Shown here: in pieces, positions 26,517 through 36,052 of the stretch
Layout: each line of letters begins with the position of its first letter
Position numbering within the stretch: the first letter of the stretch is position 1
Source of the DNA: Pacificispira sp965223125
GTDB lineage: Bacteria; Pseudomonadota; Alphaproteobacteria; UBA8366; Aestuariispiraceae
Length of the DNA stretch: 64,000 nucleotides
Assembly: GCA_965223125.1 (NCBI GenBank)
Contig: OZ244984.1
Span: 310,001 to 374,000, forward strand
Direction: 5' to 3'
Translations under genes and position numbers: made by a program
The notes under the pieces: generated by a model
What the model was told of the DNA's origin: nothing
What the model saw: only the letters and a program-made list of their open reading frames with translations
Databases searched by the model: none

Positions 26517-27317
26517 ATGGCCTATGAGACGATCCTGTTCGACGTATCGGACAATGTCGGGACCCTGACCCTGAACCGTCCGGACAAGCTGAATTCCTTC
26601 AACAATCAGATGCATGGCGAGGTCGCCGACGTGCTGCAACGGGTGATCGCGGAGGAGGACATCCGCTGTCTGCTGCTGACCGGGGCCGGGCGCGGCTTCT
26701 GCGCCGGACAGGACCTGTCCGACCGCCGCATGGACCCGAACGATCCCGATGCCGAACCGCCAGATCTGGGCGAGACGCTGGAGACGCTCTACAATCCGCT
26801 CATCCGCGCGATTACCGGCATGGACACGCCGGTCGTCTGCGCCGTCAACGGCGTCGCGGCGGGCGCGGGCGCGAATGTGGCGCTGGCCTGCGACATCGTG
26901 CTGGCCGGGGAATCGGCGAGTTTCATTCAGGCCTTCTGCCGCCTGGGTTTGGTGCCCGATGCGGGCGGCACCTGGAGCCTGACACAGCGCGTCGGTGTGG
27001 CCCGCGCCAAGGGACTGGCGCTGCTGGGCGAGAAACTGCCCGCCCGGACTGCCGCCGACTGGGGCCTGATCTGGCAATGCGTCCCGGACGATACCCTGCT
27101 GGCGGAGGCGCGGCGCATCGCGCTTGGCCTAGCCCAGGGTCCGACGCTCGGCTATGGCCTCACCAAGCGCGCCATCCTGGCCGCCGCCCATAACAGCCTG
27201 GAGACGCAACTGGACCTGGAGCGCGACAGCCAGCGCAAGGCCGGGCGCAGCCATGACTACCGCGAGGGCGTGAACGCCTTCCTGCAGAAACGCCCGCCCG
27301 TCTTCAAGGGACATTGA
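26517..27317 (+). CDS. paaG: Enoyl-CoA hydratase/isomerase, PaaG-like (epoxyphenylacetyl-CoA isomerase)
   Basis: A 266-residue crotonase. The oxyanion-hole segments are GRGFCAGQDLSDR and GAGANVALACD; the acid/base Asp of PaaG is in GLVPDAGGTW, and a second crotonase glutamate is absent, as in PaaG. PaaG isomerises the ring epoxide of phenylacetyl-CoA to an oxepin. A GGAAGGA site precedes the ATG. It is followed by paaI, 17 bases after its stop. Confidence 0.9.
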   Translation: MAYETILFDVSDNVGTLTLNRPDKLNSFNNQMHGEVADVLQRVIAEEDIRCLLLTGAGRGFCAGQDLSDRRMDPNDPDAEPPDLGETLETLYNPLIRAITGMDTPVVCAVNGVAAGAGANVALACDIVLAGESASFIQAFCRLGLVPDAGGTWSLTQRVGVARAKGLALLGEKLPARTAADWGLIWQCVPDDTLLAEARRIALGLAQGPTLGYGLTKRAILAAAHNSLETQLDLERDSQRKAGRSHDYREGVNAFLQKRPPVFKGH

Positions 27318-27334
27318 GGGGGAGACCTAGCGCC

Positions 27335-27838
27335 ATGCCGACCGACACCTCTTCCGACCCCTCCCCGCACGGGACGCCCTCGCCGCAGGAGACGCTCTCC
27401 CCGCAGGAACTGGCGGAGCGCGCGGCCGAGGTCATGTATGCCGCCGATGCCGCCAGCCAGGCGCTGGGCATGGTGGTGGAGGCGGTCGGGCCGGGCCATG
27501 CCAGACTGACCATGCGGGTCCGCCCCGACATGCTGAACGGCCACGGAACCTGCCACGGCGGCATGATCTTCACTCTCGCCGACAGCGCCTTCGCCTTCGG
27601 CTGCAATTCCTACAACCACGTCACCGTCGCCCAGGCCTGCGACATCACCTACCTCGCCCCCGCCCGCCCCGGCGACACATTGACCGCCGACTGCCGCGAA
27701 CAGGCCCGCACCGGCCGCAGCGGCGTCTACGACATCACTGTCACCAACCAGAATGGCACCATGATCGCGCTGTTCCGGGGAAAGTCGCGACAGGTCAGCG
27801 GGGAGGTTGTGGCGGGGGTGGTGTCTGCGGGTGGATGA
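27335..27838 (+). CDS. paaI: Hydroxyphenylacetyl-CoA thioesterase PaaI
   Basis: A 167-residue hotdog thioesterase. The PaaI signature NGHGTCHGGMIFTLADSAFAF is present with the catalytic Asp in LADSAF. The N-terminus is a 30-residue Ser/Pro-rich extension before the fold. PaaI releases CoA from hydroxylated phenylacetyl-CoA dead-end products. The ATG follows GGGGGAG. It forms an operon with paaG. Confidence 0.92.
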   Translation: MPTDTSSDPSPHGTPSPQETLSPQELAERAAEVMYAADAASQALGMVVEAVGPGHARLTMRVRPDMLNGHGTCHGGMIFTLADSAFAFGCNSYNHVTVAQACDITYLAPARPGDTLTADCREQARTGRSGVYDITVTNQNGTMIALFRGKSRQVSGEVVAGVVSAGG

Positions 27839-27996
27839 ATTTACTGAGAAGGTCAGAGGTGGCCTTGGAAATTCGAATATGTAGAAACTATCTGTTCTGC
27901 ACTTGATAAAAAAGAGCGCTTACTAAAGAGAATAATTTAGATCAACTGGGCTTCAATCCTATCTTGAATAGTATAACTTTAAGAAAGGATACAAAG

Positions 27997-29091
27997 TTGG
28001 CGGAGAAAAGAGAGCACCATTTTGTGCCGCAGTTTTACCTAAGAAAGTTCTCCAATAATGGGCGCTCTATCAACCTATATAATTTTAAAAATAAGCGATT
28101 TGTGCGAGGCGCAAGTATAAAGGGCCAGTGCTCACGTAGGAATTTTTATGGCCCGGATACGACGATTGAAAATGCACTTGGTAAAGTAGAATCACAAGCA
28201 AGCAAGGTCTTAGCTAAAATTGATGCAGACAAGTCACTACCACCTCAAGGGAGCGAAGAAATGGTCGAGCTTCTTACTTTCATCGCACTACAAAGAGGAA
28301 GAGGAATCTCCGTTGCACGTATCAACAATGAACAAACAGACACATTGGCAAAATTACAATTCGAAGGAGACCCTCAGTTCAACCAAAATTACAGAGACGT
28401 GATTGAAATTGAAAACGTTTACCCGGCCTTACGTCCTCTGCGGATAACAGCAGAGATGCTGCCACTGATTGTGAGTTTGCGTGCACATCTATTCATAAAT
28501 GAAACTAATATAGATTATGTTTCTAGTGACGATCCAATCGTCTGCCACAACTTGTTTTGCGAGGGAATTGATTATCGTGGGGTCTTAGGGATGAATTCGT
28601 CGGGTATTAAGATGATTTTTCCAATCACGCCGCGAAGCCTGATATTATTGTATGATCAGTCAGTGTATGCAGTGGGAAAACGAAAAAAAGAAACATTTAG
28701 CATCATAACGAAAGAGGAAGAAATTAATAATTTGAACGGATTTCAATTACTGAATGCAAGTAACAATATATACTATCGCTCTTTAGATCACGAGCCATAT
28801 TTAAATGGCTGTATTAATTATCATACACCTTTGCGGCACAAACGGCGGTCCCGTGTAGTTCGCACGGAGCGCGTGACTACCGACGAAGGAGAGAGCGAAT
28901 TGCTACATATGTATGAGCCGTTATTGGAGAGTAAGCTGAAACTAAATGATGTAAAAATCAGACGAAATAAACGAAGGATTCCGCTGCATAGTCGAAGCAC
29001 ACTGTTTCGATATAACCTCCCCCAACCGCAAAGTTCACCAACGCACAAAGGAAAAGGCTCGATAAGGTATCCAGTGAAAAGTGTCGTATGA
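27997..29091 (+). CDS. DUF4238 domain protein, AT-rich and probably acquired
   Basis: About 364 residues. The N-terminal motif HHFVPQFYLRKF (about 7-18) and the later YVSSDDPIVCH and FPITPRSLILLYD segments identify DUF4238, a family of unknown function. An approximately 85-residue basic C-terminal extension follows. The best start is TTG at 27997, seven bases after AAGAAAGGA; an earlier TTG at 27964 has no ribosome site. Base composition is much more AT-rich than the flanking genes, and codon use differs, so it was probably gained recently. It stands alone, with no obvious partner. Confidence 0.82.
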   Translation: MAEKREHHFVPQFYLRKFSNNGRSINLYNFKNKRFVRGASIKGQCSRRNFYGPDTTIENALGKVESQASKVLAKIDADKSLPPQGSEEMVELLTFIALQRGRGISVARINNEQTDTLAKLQFEGDPQFNQNYRDVIEIENVYPALRPLRITAEMLPLIVSLRAHLFINETNIDYVSSDDPIVCHNLFCEGIDYRGVLGMNSSGIKMIFPITPRSLILLYDQSVYAVGKRKKETFSIITKEEEINNLNGFQLLNASNNIYYRSLDHEPYLNGCINYHTPLRHKRRSRVVRTERVTTDEGESELLHMYEPLLESKLKLNDVKIRRNKRRIPLHSRSTLFRYNLPQPQSSPTHKGKGSIRYPVKSVV

Positions 29092-29277
29092 AAAAGATAT
29101 ACAGCGGGTCACATGCAGCCGGTAGTCTTCGTAGGATACCGTCCGAATCCATCGGCCCCCACATCAATCGCGATGTCCGGTTGATTGATGCGCGCCGAAT
29201 TACGAATTGCGGTGAATTATAATGACGGTGCACCTTTCTGGCTCCCCGACGCTTATATTGAGGGCATCCGGAAACAC

Positions 29278-29375
29278 CGTCGCCCCGGAAGACGCGCAGC
29301 GGTTGTCCGGGGTCCAGGGCGGCAGGTTGAATGTCGGACCTGCCGCTCTGGACGCCCGCCTGCGCGGGCGTGACG
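29278..29375 (-). repeat. 99-bp structured dispersed repeat, copy 3 (inverted)
   Basis: The reverse complement starts CGTCACGCCCGCG and ends with CCGGGGCGACG; arms match copies 1 and 2 with several substitutions and a central stem (ccagagcgg / ccgccctgg). Confidence 0.82.
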
Positions 29376-29514
29376 GGGGAGTCTTTCTTCTCCGCTTCCC
29401 CGAAAGCGGAAATCGCGGCGGCATTCCCGTATCCCTCCGCGTCCTTCGCGCCTTCTTTGCGCCCTTTGCGGTAAACCTGTCCTATATCCGAATTTCGCGC
29501 TTGATTTCGGGAGA

Positions 29515-29535
29515 CCGCCGGATCAAGTCCGGCGG
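29515..29535. repeat. Short REP-like palindrome
   Basis: Seven-base arms ccgccgg and ccggcgg around atcaagt. Similar gatcaagtcc-centred palindromes are common intergenic repeats in alphaproteobacteria. Confidence 0.65.
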
Positions 29536-29580
29536 CGACAGCTTAATTTTCAGATAAAGATTTCAGATAGAGACACGTCA

Positions 29581-29601
29581 TGCCCGGACTCGATCCGGGC
29601 A
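29581..29601. repeat. Short REP-like palindrome
   Basis: Perfect eight-base arms tgcccgga and tccgggca around ctcga, preceded by cgtca. It is a second REP-like unit 45 bases from the first. Confidence 0.7.
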
Positions 29602-29727
29602 TCTCCCGGCGCAGGGCCGTATCCGGCACATGCAATCGCCCAGCCCCCCGCCCCCACAAGCCTTGCCTCTCCCGGCGGTTTCGCCTAAGTCCTTCGCTCT
29701 GGATTTGTCAGGCGGAAAGGGTCGGTT

Positions 29728-30856
29728 ATGCGCGCGGAAACGCAGGCTGTTGTGGACGAACTCAAGCAGTCGCTGGAACTGCTGAGGAGGCATCTTTGAC
29801 TGGGATGTTTCGACGAAACGCCTGGAAGAACTGAACGCGCGGGTCGAGGACCCCAATCTGTGGAACAACCCCGACGCGGCGCAGAAGGTGATGCGGGAGC
29901 GGGCCTCGCTGGAATCGCGGATTTCCGGCTTCAAGGCGCTGGAATCGGGCCTGTCCGACAATGTCGATATGATCGAACTGGCCGAGGCCGAGGACGACCG
30001 GGATCTGATCGCAGAGGCCGAGGCGGCACTGACCGAGTTGCGCGACCGGGCGGGCAAGCAGCAACTGGAAAGCCTGCTGTCGGGCGAGGCGGACGGGAAC
30101 GACTGCTTCCTGGAAGTTCATGCCGGTGCGGGCGGCACCGAATCCCAGGACTGGGCCGAGATGCTGCAGCGCATGTATCTGCGCTGGGCCGACAAGCGGG
30201 GCTTCAAGACCGAGATGCTGGAAGAAAGCGCCGGTGAAGAGGCCGGGATCAAGTCGACAACGATCCGCATCCAGGGCGAGAATGCCTATGGCTGGCTGAA
30301 GACCGAGGGCGGCGTTCACCGGCTGGTGCGGATTTCCCCCTACGACTCGGCGGCAAGGCGGCATACCAGCTTCTCCTCCGTCAAGGTCTATCCGGAGATC
30401 GACGATTCCATCGATATCGAGATCAACGACGGCGACCTGCGCGTCGATACCTATCGCGCATCGGGCGCGGGCGGCCAGCACGTCAACCGGACGGATTCGG
30501 CGATCCGCATCACCCATATCCCGACCGGGATCGTGGTGCAGTGCCAGAATGACCGATCCCAGCACAAGAACCGCGCCCAGGCGATGAAGATGCTGGAATC
30601 CCGGCTCTACGAAGCCGAATTGCGACGCCGCGAGGCCGCCGCCCAGGACGTGTTCCAGTCCGAGACGGAAATCGGCTGGGGACGGCAGATCCGGTCCTAC
30701 GTCCTGCAGCCCTATCAGATGGTGAAGGACCTGCGCACCGGCGTGGAGACCAGCAATACCGGCGGCGTGCTGGACGGCGATATCGACGCCTTCCTTGAAG
30801 CATCGCTGGCCTCGAAACTCGATGGCGGGACTGCCCCCGTCGAAGATCTGGATTGA
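29728..30856 (+). CDS. prfB: Peptide chain release factor 2, with programmed +1 frameshift
   Basis: RF2 reads UGA and UAA stops. The first 23 codons from ATG 29728 end in CTT followed by an in-frame TGA-C (29797-29800); reading resumes one base later as GAC TGG GAT, giving about 375 residues. The tripeptide-acceptor loop GAGGQHVN and the downstream TDSAIRITH are intact, and the RF2 anticodon-like region lies in the middle. An AGGAGG sits just before the slip codon, as in Escherichia coli prfB, so the product level regulates itself. glnS follows after five bases. Confidence 0.95.
29785..29800 (+). promoter_or_regulatory. RF2 programmed +1 frameshift site
   Basis: AGGAGG, three bases, then CTT-TGA-C. 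The internal Shine-Dalgarno-like hexamer, slippery CTT codon and poorly read TGA-C stop are the three known parts of the RF2 autoregulatory signal. Confidence 0.93.
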
Positions 30857-30861
30857 ACGCG

Positions 30862-32562
30862 ATGACCGAGACGCCCGTAACGACAGAAAATGCCGAAACG
30901 GCAGAAGCCCGCAGCGACTTCATCCGCGACAGGGTTCGCAGCGACCTTGCCAATGGCGTGGTTTCCCAGGTCGTCACCCGCTTCCCGCCGGAGCCGAACG
31001 GCTATCTGCATATCGGGCACGCCAAGTCGATCTGCCTGAATTTCGGCATCGCCCAGGAATTCGGCGGGCGCTGCAACCTGCGCTTCGACGATACCAATCC
31101 GGTGAAGGAAGAGCAGGAATATATCGACGCGATCCAGGAAGACGTCCGCTGGATGGGCTTCGACTGGGAGGGCGAGCCCTGCTATGCGTCGGATTATTTC
31201 GAGACCTTCTACGGCTATGCGGTCCATCTGATCGAGGCGGGCAAGGCCTATGTTGATGATCTGAGCCCCGACGAGATCCGCGAATATCGCGGCACGCTGA
31301 CCGAGCCGGGCCGCGAAAGTCCGCACCGCTCGCGAACGGTGGCGGAGAATCTCGACCTTTTCGCGCGGATGCGGGCGGGGGAATTCCCCAATGGCGCGCG
31401 CTGCCTGCGGGCGAAGATCGACATGGCGTCGGGCAATATCAACCTGCGCGACCCGGTGCTCTATCGCATCCTGCACGCCCGTCACCCGCGCACGGGCGAT
31501 GCCTGGTCAATCTATCCGACCTACGATTTCGCGCATGGTCAGGGCGATGCGATCGAGGGGGTAACGCATTCCCTCTGCACGCTGGAATTCCAGGATCACC
31601 GCCCGCTCTATGACTGGTTCATCGAAAACCTGCCGGTCCCGTCGCGGCCGCGCCAGACGGAATTTGCCCGGCTCAACCTCGACTATCTGGTGCTCTCCAA
31701 ACGCAAGCTGATCCAGCTTGTGAAGGACGGCCATGTCGCGGGCTGGAGCGATCCGCGCATGCCGACCATCCGGGGTCTGCGTCGGCGCGGCGTCCCGGCG
31801 GCGGCGCTGCGGAATTTCTGTCGCCTGATCGGCATCACCAAATCCGACAACGTGATCGAATACCAGCAGTTGGAATACTGCATCCGGGAAGAACTGAACC
31901 GCACGTCCCAGCGCCGCATGGCGGTTCTGGACCCGCTGAAACTGACGCTGACCAATTTCCCGGACGGGGAGACGGACTGGCTAGACGCCGTCAACAATCC
32001 GGAAGACCCGGAGGGCGGCAGCCGCAAGGTTCCCTTCTCCCGCACGCTCTATATCGAACGGGCGGATTTCATGGAGGATGCGCCGAAGAAGTTCTTCCGC
32101 CTCAGCCCTGGCCGCGAGGTCCGGCTGCGCTGGGCCTTTTTCGTCACCTGCACCGATGTGGTGAAGGATGCCGAGGGCAATGTCGTGGAACTGCTCTGCA
32201 CCTACGACCCGGCAACACGCGGCGGCGATGCGCCGGACGGACGGAAGGTCAAAGGGACGCTGCACTGGGTCTCCGCCGATCATGCCGTCGAAGCGGAAAT
32301 CCGCAACTACGACCATCTCTACACCCGCCCCGATCCCGGCGCGGAGGGCGACCCGATGGACGACCTGAACCCCGACTCGCTGACGATCTCCACCGCCGCG
32401 CGGCTGGAACCGAGCCTGAGCGAAATCCCGGTCGGCGAGACGGTGCAGTTCGAACGCCAGGGTTATTACTGCGTCGATCCGGACAGCACACCGGAGCGCC
32501 CCGTCTTCAATCGCACCACCGGCCTGAAAGACGGCTGGGCAAAGGCGCAGAAGACGGCGTAG
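30862..32562 (+). CDS. glnS: Glutaminyl-tRNA synthetase
   Basis: A 566-residue class I synthetase. HIGH is seen as YLHIGHAKS after PPEPNG, which is the GlnRS rather than GluRS form, and the KMSKS equivalent is VLSKRKL. A beta-barrel anticodon-binding C-terminus follows. It charges tRNA-Gln directly. Many alphaproteobacteria lack GlnRS and use GatCAB instead, so its presence separates this lineage from those. It starts five bases after prfB. Confidence 0.95.
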   Translation: MTETPVTTENAETAEARSDFIRDRVRSDLANGVVSQVVTRFPPEPNGYLHIGHAKSICLNFGIAQEFGGRCNLRFDDTNPVKEEQEYIDAIQEDVRWMGFDWEGEPCYASDYFETFYGYAVHLIEAGKAYVDDLSPDEIREYRGTLTEPGRESPHRSRTVAENLDLFARMRAGEFPNGARCLRAKIDMASGNINLRDPVLYRILHARHPRTGDAWSIYPTYDFAHGQGDAIEGVTHSLCTLEFQDHRPLYDWFIENLPVPSRPRQTEFARLNLDYLVLSKRKLIQLVKDGHVAGWSDPRMPTIRGLRRRGVPAAALRNFCRLIGITKSDNVIEYQQLEYCIREELNRTSQRRMAVLDPLKLTLTNFPDGETDWLDAVNNPEDPEGGSRKVPFSRTLYIERADFMEDAPKKFFRLSPGREVRLRWAFFVTCTDVVKDAEGNVVELLCTYDPATRGGDAPDGRKVKGTLHWVSADHAVEAEIRNYDHLYTRPDPGAEGDPMDDLNPDSLTISTAARLEPSLSEIPVGETVQFERQGYYCVDPDSTPERPVFNRTTGLKDGWAKAQKTA

Positions 32563-32617
32563 AACCCGAACTTCGACGCTGAATATGTAGTTGAAATCAA
32601 AATAAAATAACCCCGAG

Positions 32618-32716
32618 CATCACTCCCGCGAAGGCGGGAGTCCAGAGCGGCGGGTCCGACTCCCTGCCGGTGGCTCTGGACCCCGGACAGCCGCTTCGCG
32701 CCTTCCGGGGAGACGA
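32618..32716 (+). repeat. 99-bp structured dispersed repeat, copy 4
   Basis: Begins CATCACTCCCGCGAAGG and ends CCGGGGAGACGA, with the same hairpin arms. It occupies the convergent gap between glnS and nrdJ and could act as a bidirectional terminator. Confidence 0.87.
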
Positions 32717-32773
32717 CGTTTCTGGATGCTAAGGATACCCACTTCCACCGTCGAAGAGCCATAAAGCCGGTTC

Positions 32774-35083
32774 TTACCCGCAGCGGGACCAGCCGCAGCT
32801 CTCGCAGGTATCGCATCCTTCCTGATGGATCAGGCCGGGCTGGCCACAGCGCGGGCACTGCCGCCCGGCGCGACCACTGGCGGCAACATCGGGTGAAGCC
32901 TGCGCCGCCCGCCGTTTGCTGGGGGTCGGGGCGGCATCGCCTTCCTCCCCGCCCAGAAAGCCGATGGCGATCATGTGGCGCTCGATCACTTCGCCGATGG
33001 CGGCCAGGATCGAGGGGACATAGCGCCCTTCCACCCAGTAACCGCCGCGCGGGTCAAAGACGGCCTTCAGTTCCTCGACAATGAAGGTCACGTCACCGCC
33101 GCGCCGGAAGACGGCGCTGATCATCCGGGTCAGCGCCACGGTCCAGGCATAGTGTTCCATATTCTTGGAATTGATGAAGACCTCGAACGGGCGACGTCTG
33201 CCGGAAGATTCAAGGATATCGTTGATCGTGATATAGGTCGCATGGTCGCTTTCCGGCCAGCGCAACTTGTAGGTCCGTCCCTCCAGCGCGCCCGGCCGGT
33301 CAAGCGGCTGTGACATGTAGACGACCGCCCCTTCCGCATCGATGGGAAATGCCTGAGGTACTGACGCAGACTCAGCGCTTTCGGGAGCCGCCCCTCCGAC
33401 GCTCAGCACCGATCCGGTGACGGGATTGGGCCGATAGGTCGTGCAGCCCTTGCAGCCCATGGCATAGGCGCGGGCATAGACACCCTTGAAATCTTCGAAG
33501 GATGTGTCCTCGGGCAGGTTGATCGTCTTGGAAATCGAACTGTCGATATAGTGCTGAGCGGCGGCCTGGATCGCCAGATGATCCGCCGGGGCCAGTGCCT
33601 GGGCATCGACGAAATAGTCCGGCAGGTCACTCTCCGCCCCGAACATGTCGCGATACAGGCGATAGGCATAGCCAACAACCTCATGCTCTTCGCGGCTGCC
33701 ATCGGGCGCCAGTACCTTGCGATGCGCCCGGAAGGAGAAGACCGGCTCTATGCCGGAGGAGACATTCTCCGCCACCAGCGAAATCGTACCGGTCGGCGCG
33801 ATGGAGGTCACCAGCGCATTGCGGATGCCGTAGCGTCCGATCTCCTTGCGCAGGGGTTCCGGCAGAGCGGCAACCGTCTCCCCCGCCAGATAGGGTTCCG
33901 GATCGAACAGCGGAAACGCCCCTTTCTCCGATGCGAGATCAACCGAGGCCTGATAGGCCGCCTCGCGCAGACCGGCCAGCCAGGTTTCGGTCAGGCGCAC
34001 CGATTCCGCACTGCCATAGCGACACCGGCACATCAGCAGGGCATCGGCAAGGCCGGTGACGCCCAGTCCGATGCGGCGCTTGGCAACCGCTTCCTGCCGC
34101 TGCGCCTCCAGCGGAAAGCGGGAGATATCGATGACATTATCCATCATCCGCACCGCCGTCGCGGTCAGGTCCGCCAGCGCGTCCCCGTCCAGCCGTGCCT
34201 GATCGGTAAACGGATCGCGGATCAGCCAGGCCAGATTGATCGATCCCAGCAGGCATGCCCCGTAGGGCGGTAGCGGCTGTTCTCCGCAGGGATTGGTCGC
34301 CTGAATTGTTTCGCAGTAATGCAAGTTGTTACGGGCGTTGATCCGGTCGATGAAGATCACCCCCGGCTCCGCATGATCGTAGGTTGCGCGCATGATCGCA
34401 TCCCACAGGGTCCGGGCCTGCATCGTCCGGACGGTTTTCCCATCGAAGACCAGATCCCAGGGCTGATCCGCCGCCACCGCTTCCATGAAGGCATCGGTTG
34501 CCAGTACCGACATGTTGAAATTGGTCAGCCGACCCGCAACGTGCTTGGCGGCCACAAATTCCTCGATATCCGGATGGTCGCAGCGCATCGTTGCCATCAT
34601 CGCGCCGCGCCGCGACCCGGCGCTCATGATCGTGCGGCACATCGAATCCCAGACATCCATGAAGGAAACTGGACCCGAGGCATCGGACCCCACACCCTTC
34701 ACCAGCGATCCGCGCGGGCGCAGGGTGGAGAAGTCATAGCCAATCCCGCCGCCATGCTGCAGCGTCACCGCCGCTTCCTTCAGGTGATCGAAAATCCCGA
34801 TCATATTGTCGGGGATGGTTCCCATCACGAAACAGTTGAACAGGGTGACGTCCCGCACCGTCCCCGCCCCGGCCATGATCCGCCCGGCAGGCAGGAATTT
34901 GAAATCAACCATCGCCTGATGGAAGGTCTCTTCCCATGCTGCGGGATTCTTCTCCACCGCCGCCAGCGCCCTGGCCACCCGTCGCCAGGTATCGTCGATT
35001 GTCTTGTCCACAGGCGTTCCGTCCGGCGTTTTCAGCCGATACTTCATATCCCAAATACGCCGCGAAAAGACATCCAGTTCCAA
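32774..35083 (-). CDS. nrdJ: Adenosylcobalamin-dependent ribonucleoside-diphosphate reductase (class II)
   Basis: A 769-residue B12-dependent reductase that makes deoxyribonucleotides without oxygen or iron radical cofactor. Active-site features are NCFVMGT, the NPCGEQPLPPYG loop, and SIAPTGTISLVAENVSSGIEP. The C-terminus is a four-cysteine zinc-ribbon-like tail (CPRCGQPG...CDTCESCG), typical of the long NrdJ form. The best start is TTG with a CAGGGA site; ATG at 35047 is an alternative but would cut the conserved IWDMKYRLK segment. No cobalamin riboswitch is evident upstream. Confidence 0.95.
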   Translation of the reverse strand: MELDVFSRRIWDMKYRLKTPDGTPVDKTIDDTWRRVARALAAVEKNPAAWEETFHQAMVDFKFLPAGRIMAGAGTVRDVTLFNCFVMGTIPDNMIGIFDHLKEAAVTLQHGGGIGYDFSTLRPRGSLVKGVGSDASGPVSFMDVWDSMCRTIMSAGSRRGAMMATMRCDHPDIEEFVAAKHVAGRLTNFNMSVLATDAFMEAVAADQPWDLVFDGKTVRTMQARTLWDAIMRATYDHAEPGVIFIDRINARNNLHYCETIQATNPCGEQPLPPYGACLLGSINLAWLIRDPFTDQARLDGDALADLTATAVRMMDNVIDISRFPLEAQRQEAVAKRRIGLGVTGLADALLMCRCRYGSAESVRLTETWLAGLREAAYQASVDLASEKGAFPLFDPEPYLAGETVAALPEPLRKEIGRYGIRNALVTSIAPTGTISLVAENVSSGIEPVFSFRAHRKVLAPDGSREEHEVVGYAYRLYRDMFGAESDLPDYFVDAQALAPADHLAIQAAAQHYIDSSISKTINLPEDTSFEDFKGVYARAYAMGCKGCTTYRPNPVTGSVLSVGGAAPESAESASVPQAFPIDAEGAVVYMSQPLDRPGALEGRTYKLRWPESDHATYITINDILESSGRRRPFEVFINSKNMEHYAWTVALTRMISAVFRRGGDVTFIVEELKAVFDPRGGYWVEGRYVPSILAAIGEVIERHMIAIGFLGGEEGDAAPTPSKRRAAQASPDVAASGRAGRQCPRCGQPGLIHQEGCDTCESCGWSRCG

Positions 35084-35329
35084 GAGCTTATCCCTGCCAA
35101 ACGACGATAACGATTCTCAACTATCGGGCGAATCCACCGAAAACACCCGCTAAGTGCCGGATATCTAAAATATTAACCATAAATCACAAATCAATGGTTG
35201 ATCCATCACCATTCCTCTTTCGCCAGTCGAAAATACGCAGATGCTTTGCATTTCTAACCTTACCATAAACCGCTGGAATCACGCAGCTTCATCCAGATAC
35301 CACATATCTCGGAAAGAGAATCCACAACA

Positions 35330-36052
35330 TTATCCACAGACCTGTTCCAGAATTCGATTCGATTCACCCTCAATCGCGGATTCGAGCTGCGCCATGAAGG
35401 TCTTTCGATCCAGCCCCGGCTCAATGGCAGGCAGGACGCTTACCGTAATTGTCCCTGCCCGCTTCAGGAAACTGTTCCGCCGCCACAGCCGCCCGGAATC
35501 GAGGGCAATGGGTATGACCGGCACCTGCAACGCCTTGTAGAGCGCATAGACGCCCGGATGATACGGCGCTGCCGCGCCGGGGGTGACCCGTGTACCCTGC
35601 GGATAGATTACCACGGAATAACCGTCCTCTATAACCGATCTCCCCTGCTGGACCAAACTGCGCATTGCCGAGGCTCCGGCGGCGCGATCCACCGCGATCT
35701 GCCGCATCTTGCCAAGATACCATCCGAAGAACGGTACGCTCTGAAGTTCCTTTTTCAGCACGAAGATCGGCCTTGGCAACAGGCGGTTGAACGCCATGGT
35801 CTCCCAGGCGGACTGGTGTTTCGAGGCATAGATGACCGGGCGATCCGGCAGGAAAGCGCCATCCGCAAAAACAAGCCGATGCCGAATACCTGCCAGCACC
35901 CGTGCCGAGAAAACACCAAATGCAATATAGAAATTGAAGAATGGGCTACCGACCCGGCCCGGCATCAACAACAGGGGCAGATAGAGAAAACCGATCAGAA
36001 TTGTCCCACCATAAAAAAAGAAACCGAACAGCAAAGAACGCGCAACGGTCAT
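35330..36052 (-). CDS. plsC: 1-acyl-sn-glycerol-3-phosphate acyltransferase family protein (PlsC-like)
   Basis: A 240-residue membrane-linked acyltransferase. Motif I is KHQSAWET, the H-x4-E form seen in this alphaproteobacterial subfamily, and motif III is YPQGTRVTPG. One or two hydrophobic segments lie at the N-terminus. It would make phosphatidic acid from lysophosphatidic acid. The ATG overlaps the stop of the YdcF-like gene (ATGA) and follows GGAGGAGG, so I prefer it to a longer frame upstream. Confidence 0.9.
   Translation of the reverse strand: MTVARSLLFGFFFYGGTILIGFLYLPLLLMPGRVGSPFFNFYIAFGVFSARVLAGIRHRLVFADGAFLPDRPVIYASKHQSAWETMAFNRLLPRPIFVLKKELQSVPFFGWYLGKMRQIAVDRAAGASAMRSLVQQGRSVIEDGYSVVIYPQGTRVTPGAAAPYHPGVYALYKALQVPVIPIALDSGRLWRRNSFLKRAGTITVSVLPAIEPGLDRKTFMAQLESAIEGESNRILEQVCG

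Larger units (their letters stand above)
29092..29727. other. Gene-free interval rich in palindromic repeats
   Basis: 636 bases between the DUF4238 gene and prfB. It holds an inverted copy of the 99-bp repeat and two short palindromes of the REP type. I see no convincing coding frame. The prfB promoter must lie in its last part. Confidence 0.7.

Noticed and set aside
35084..35340. DnaA boxes (ttatccaca at 35330-35338 and a near match beside it) as control of nrdJ or an origin
   Set aside because: One perfect box overlaps the plsC stop codon and is about 250 bases from nrdJ; a cluster of boxes with AT-rich repeats expected of an origin is absent.
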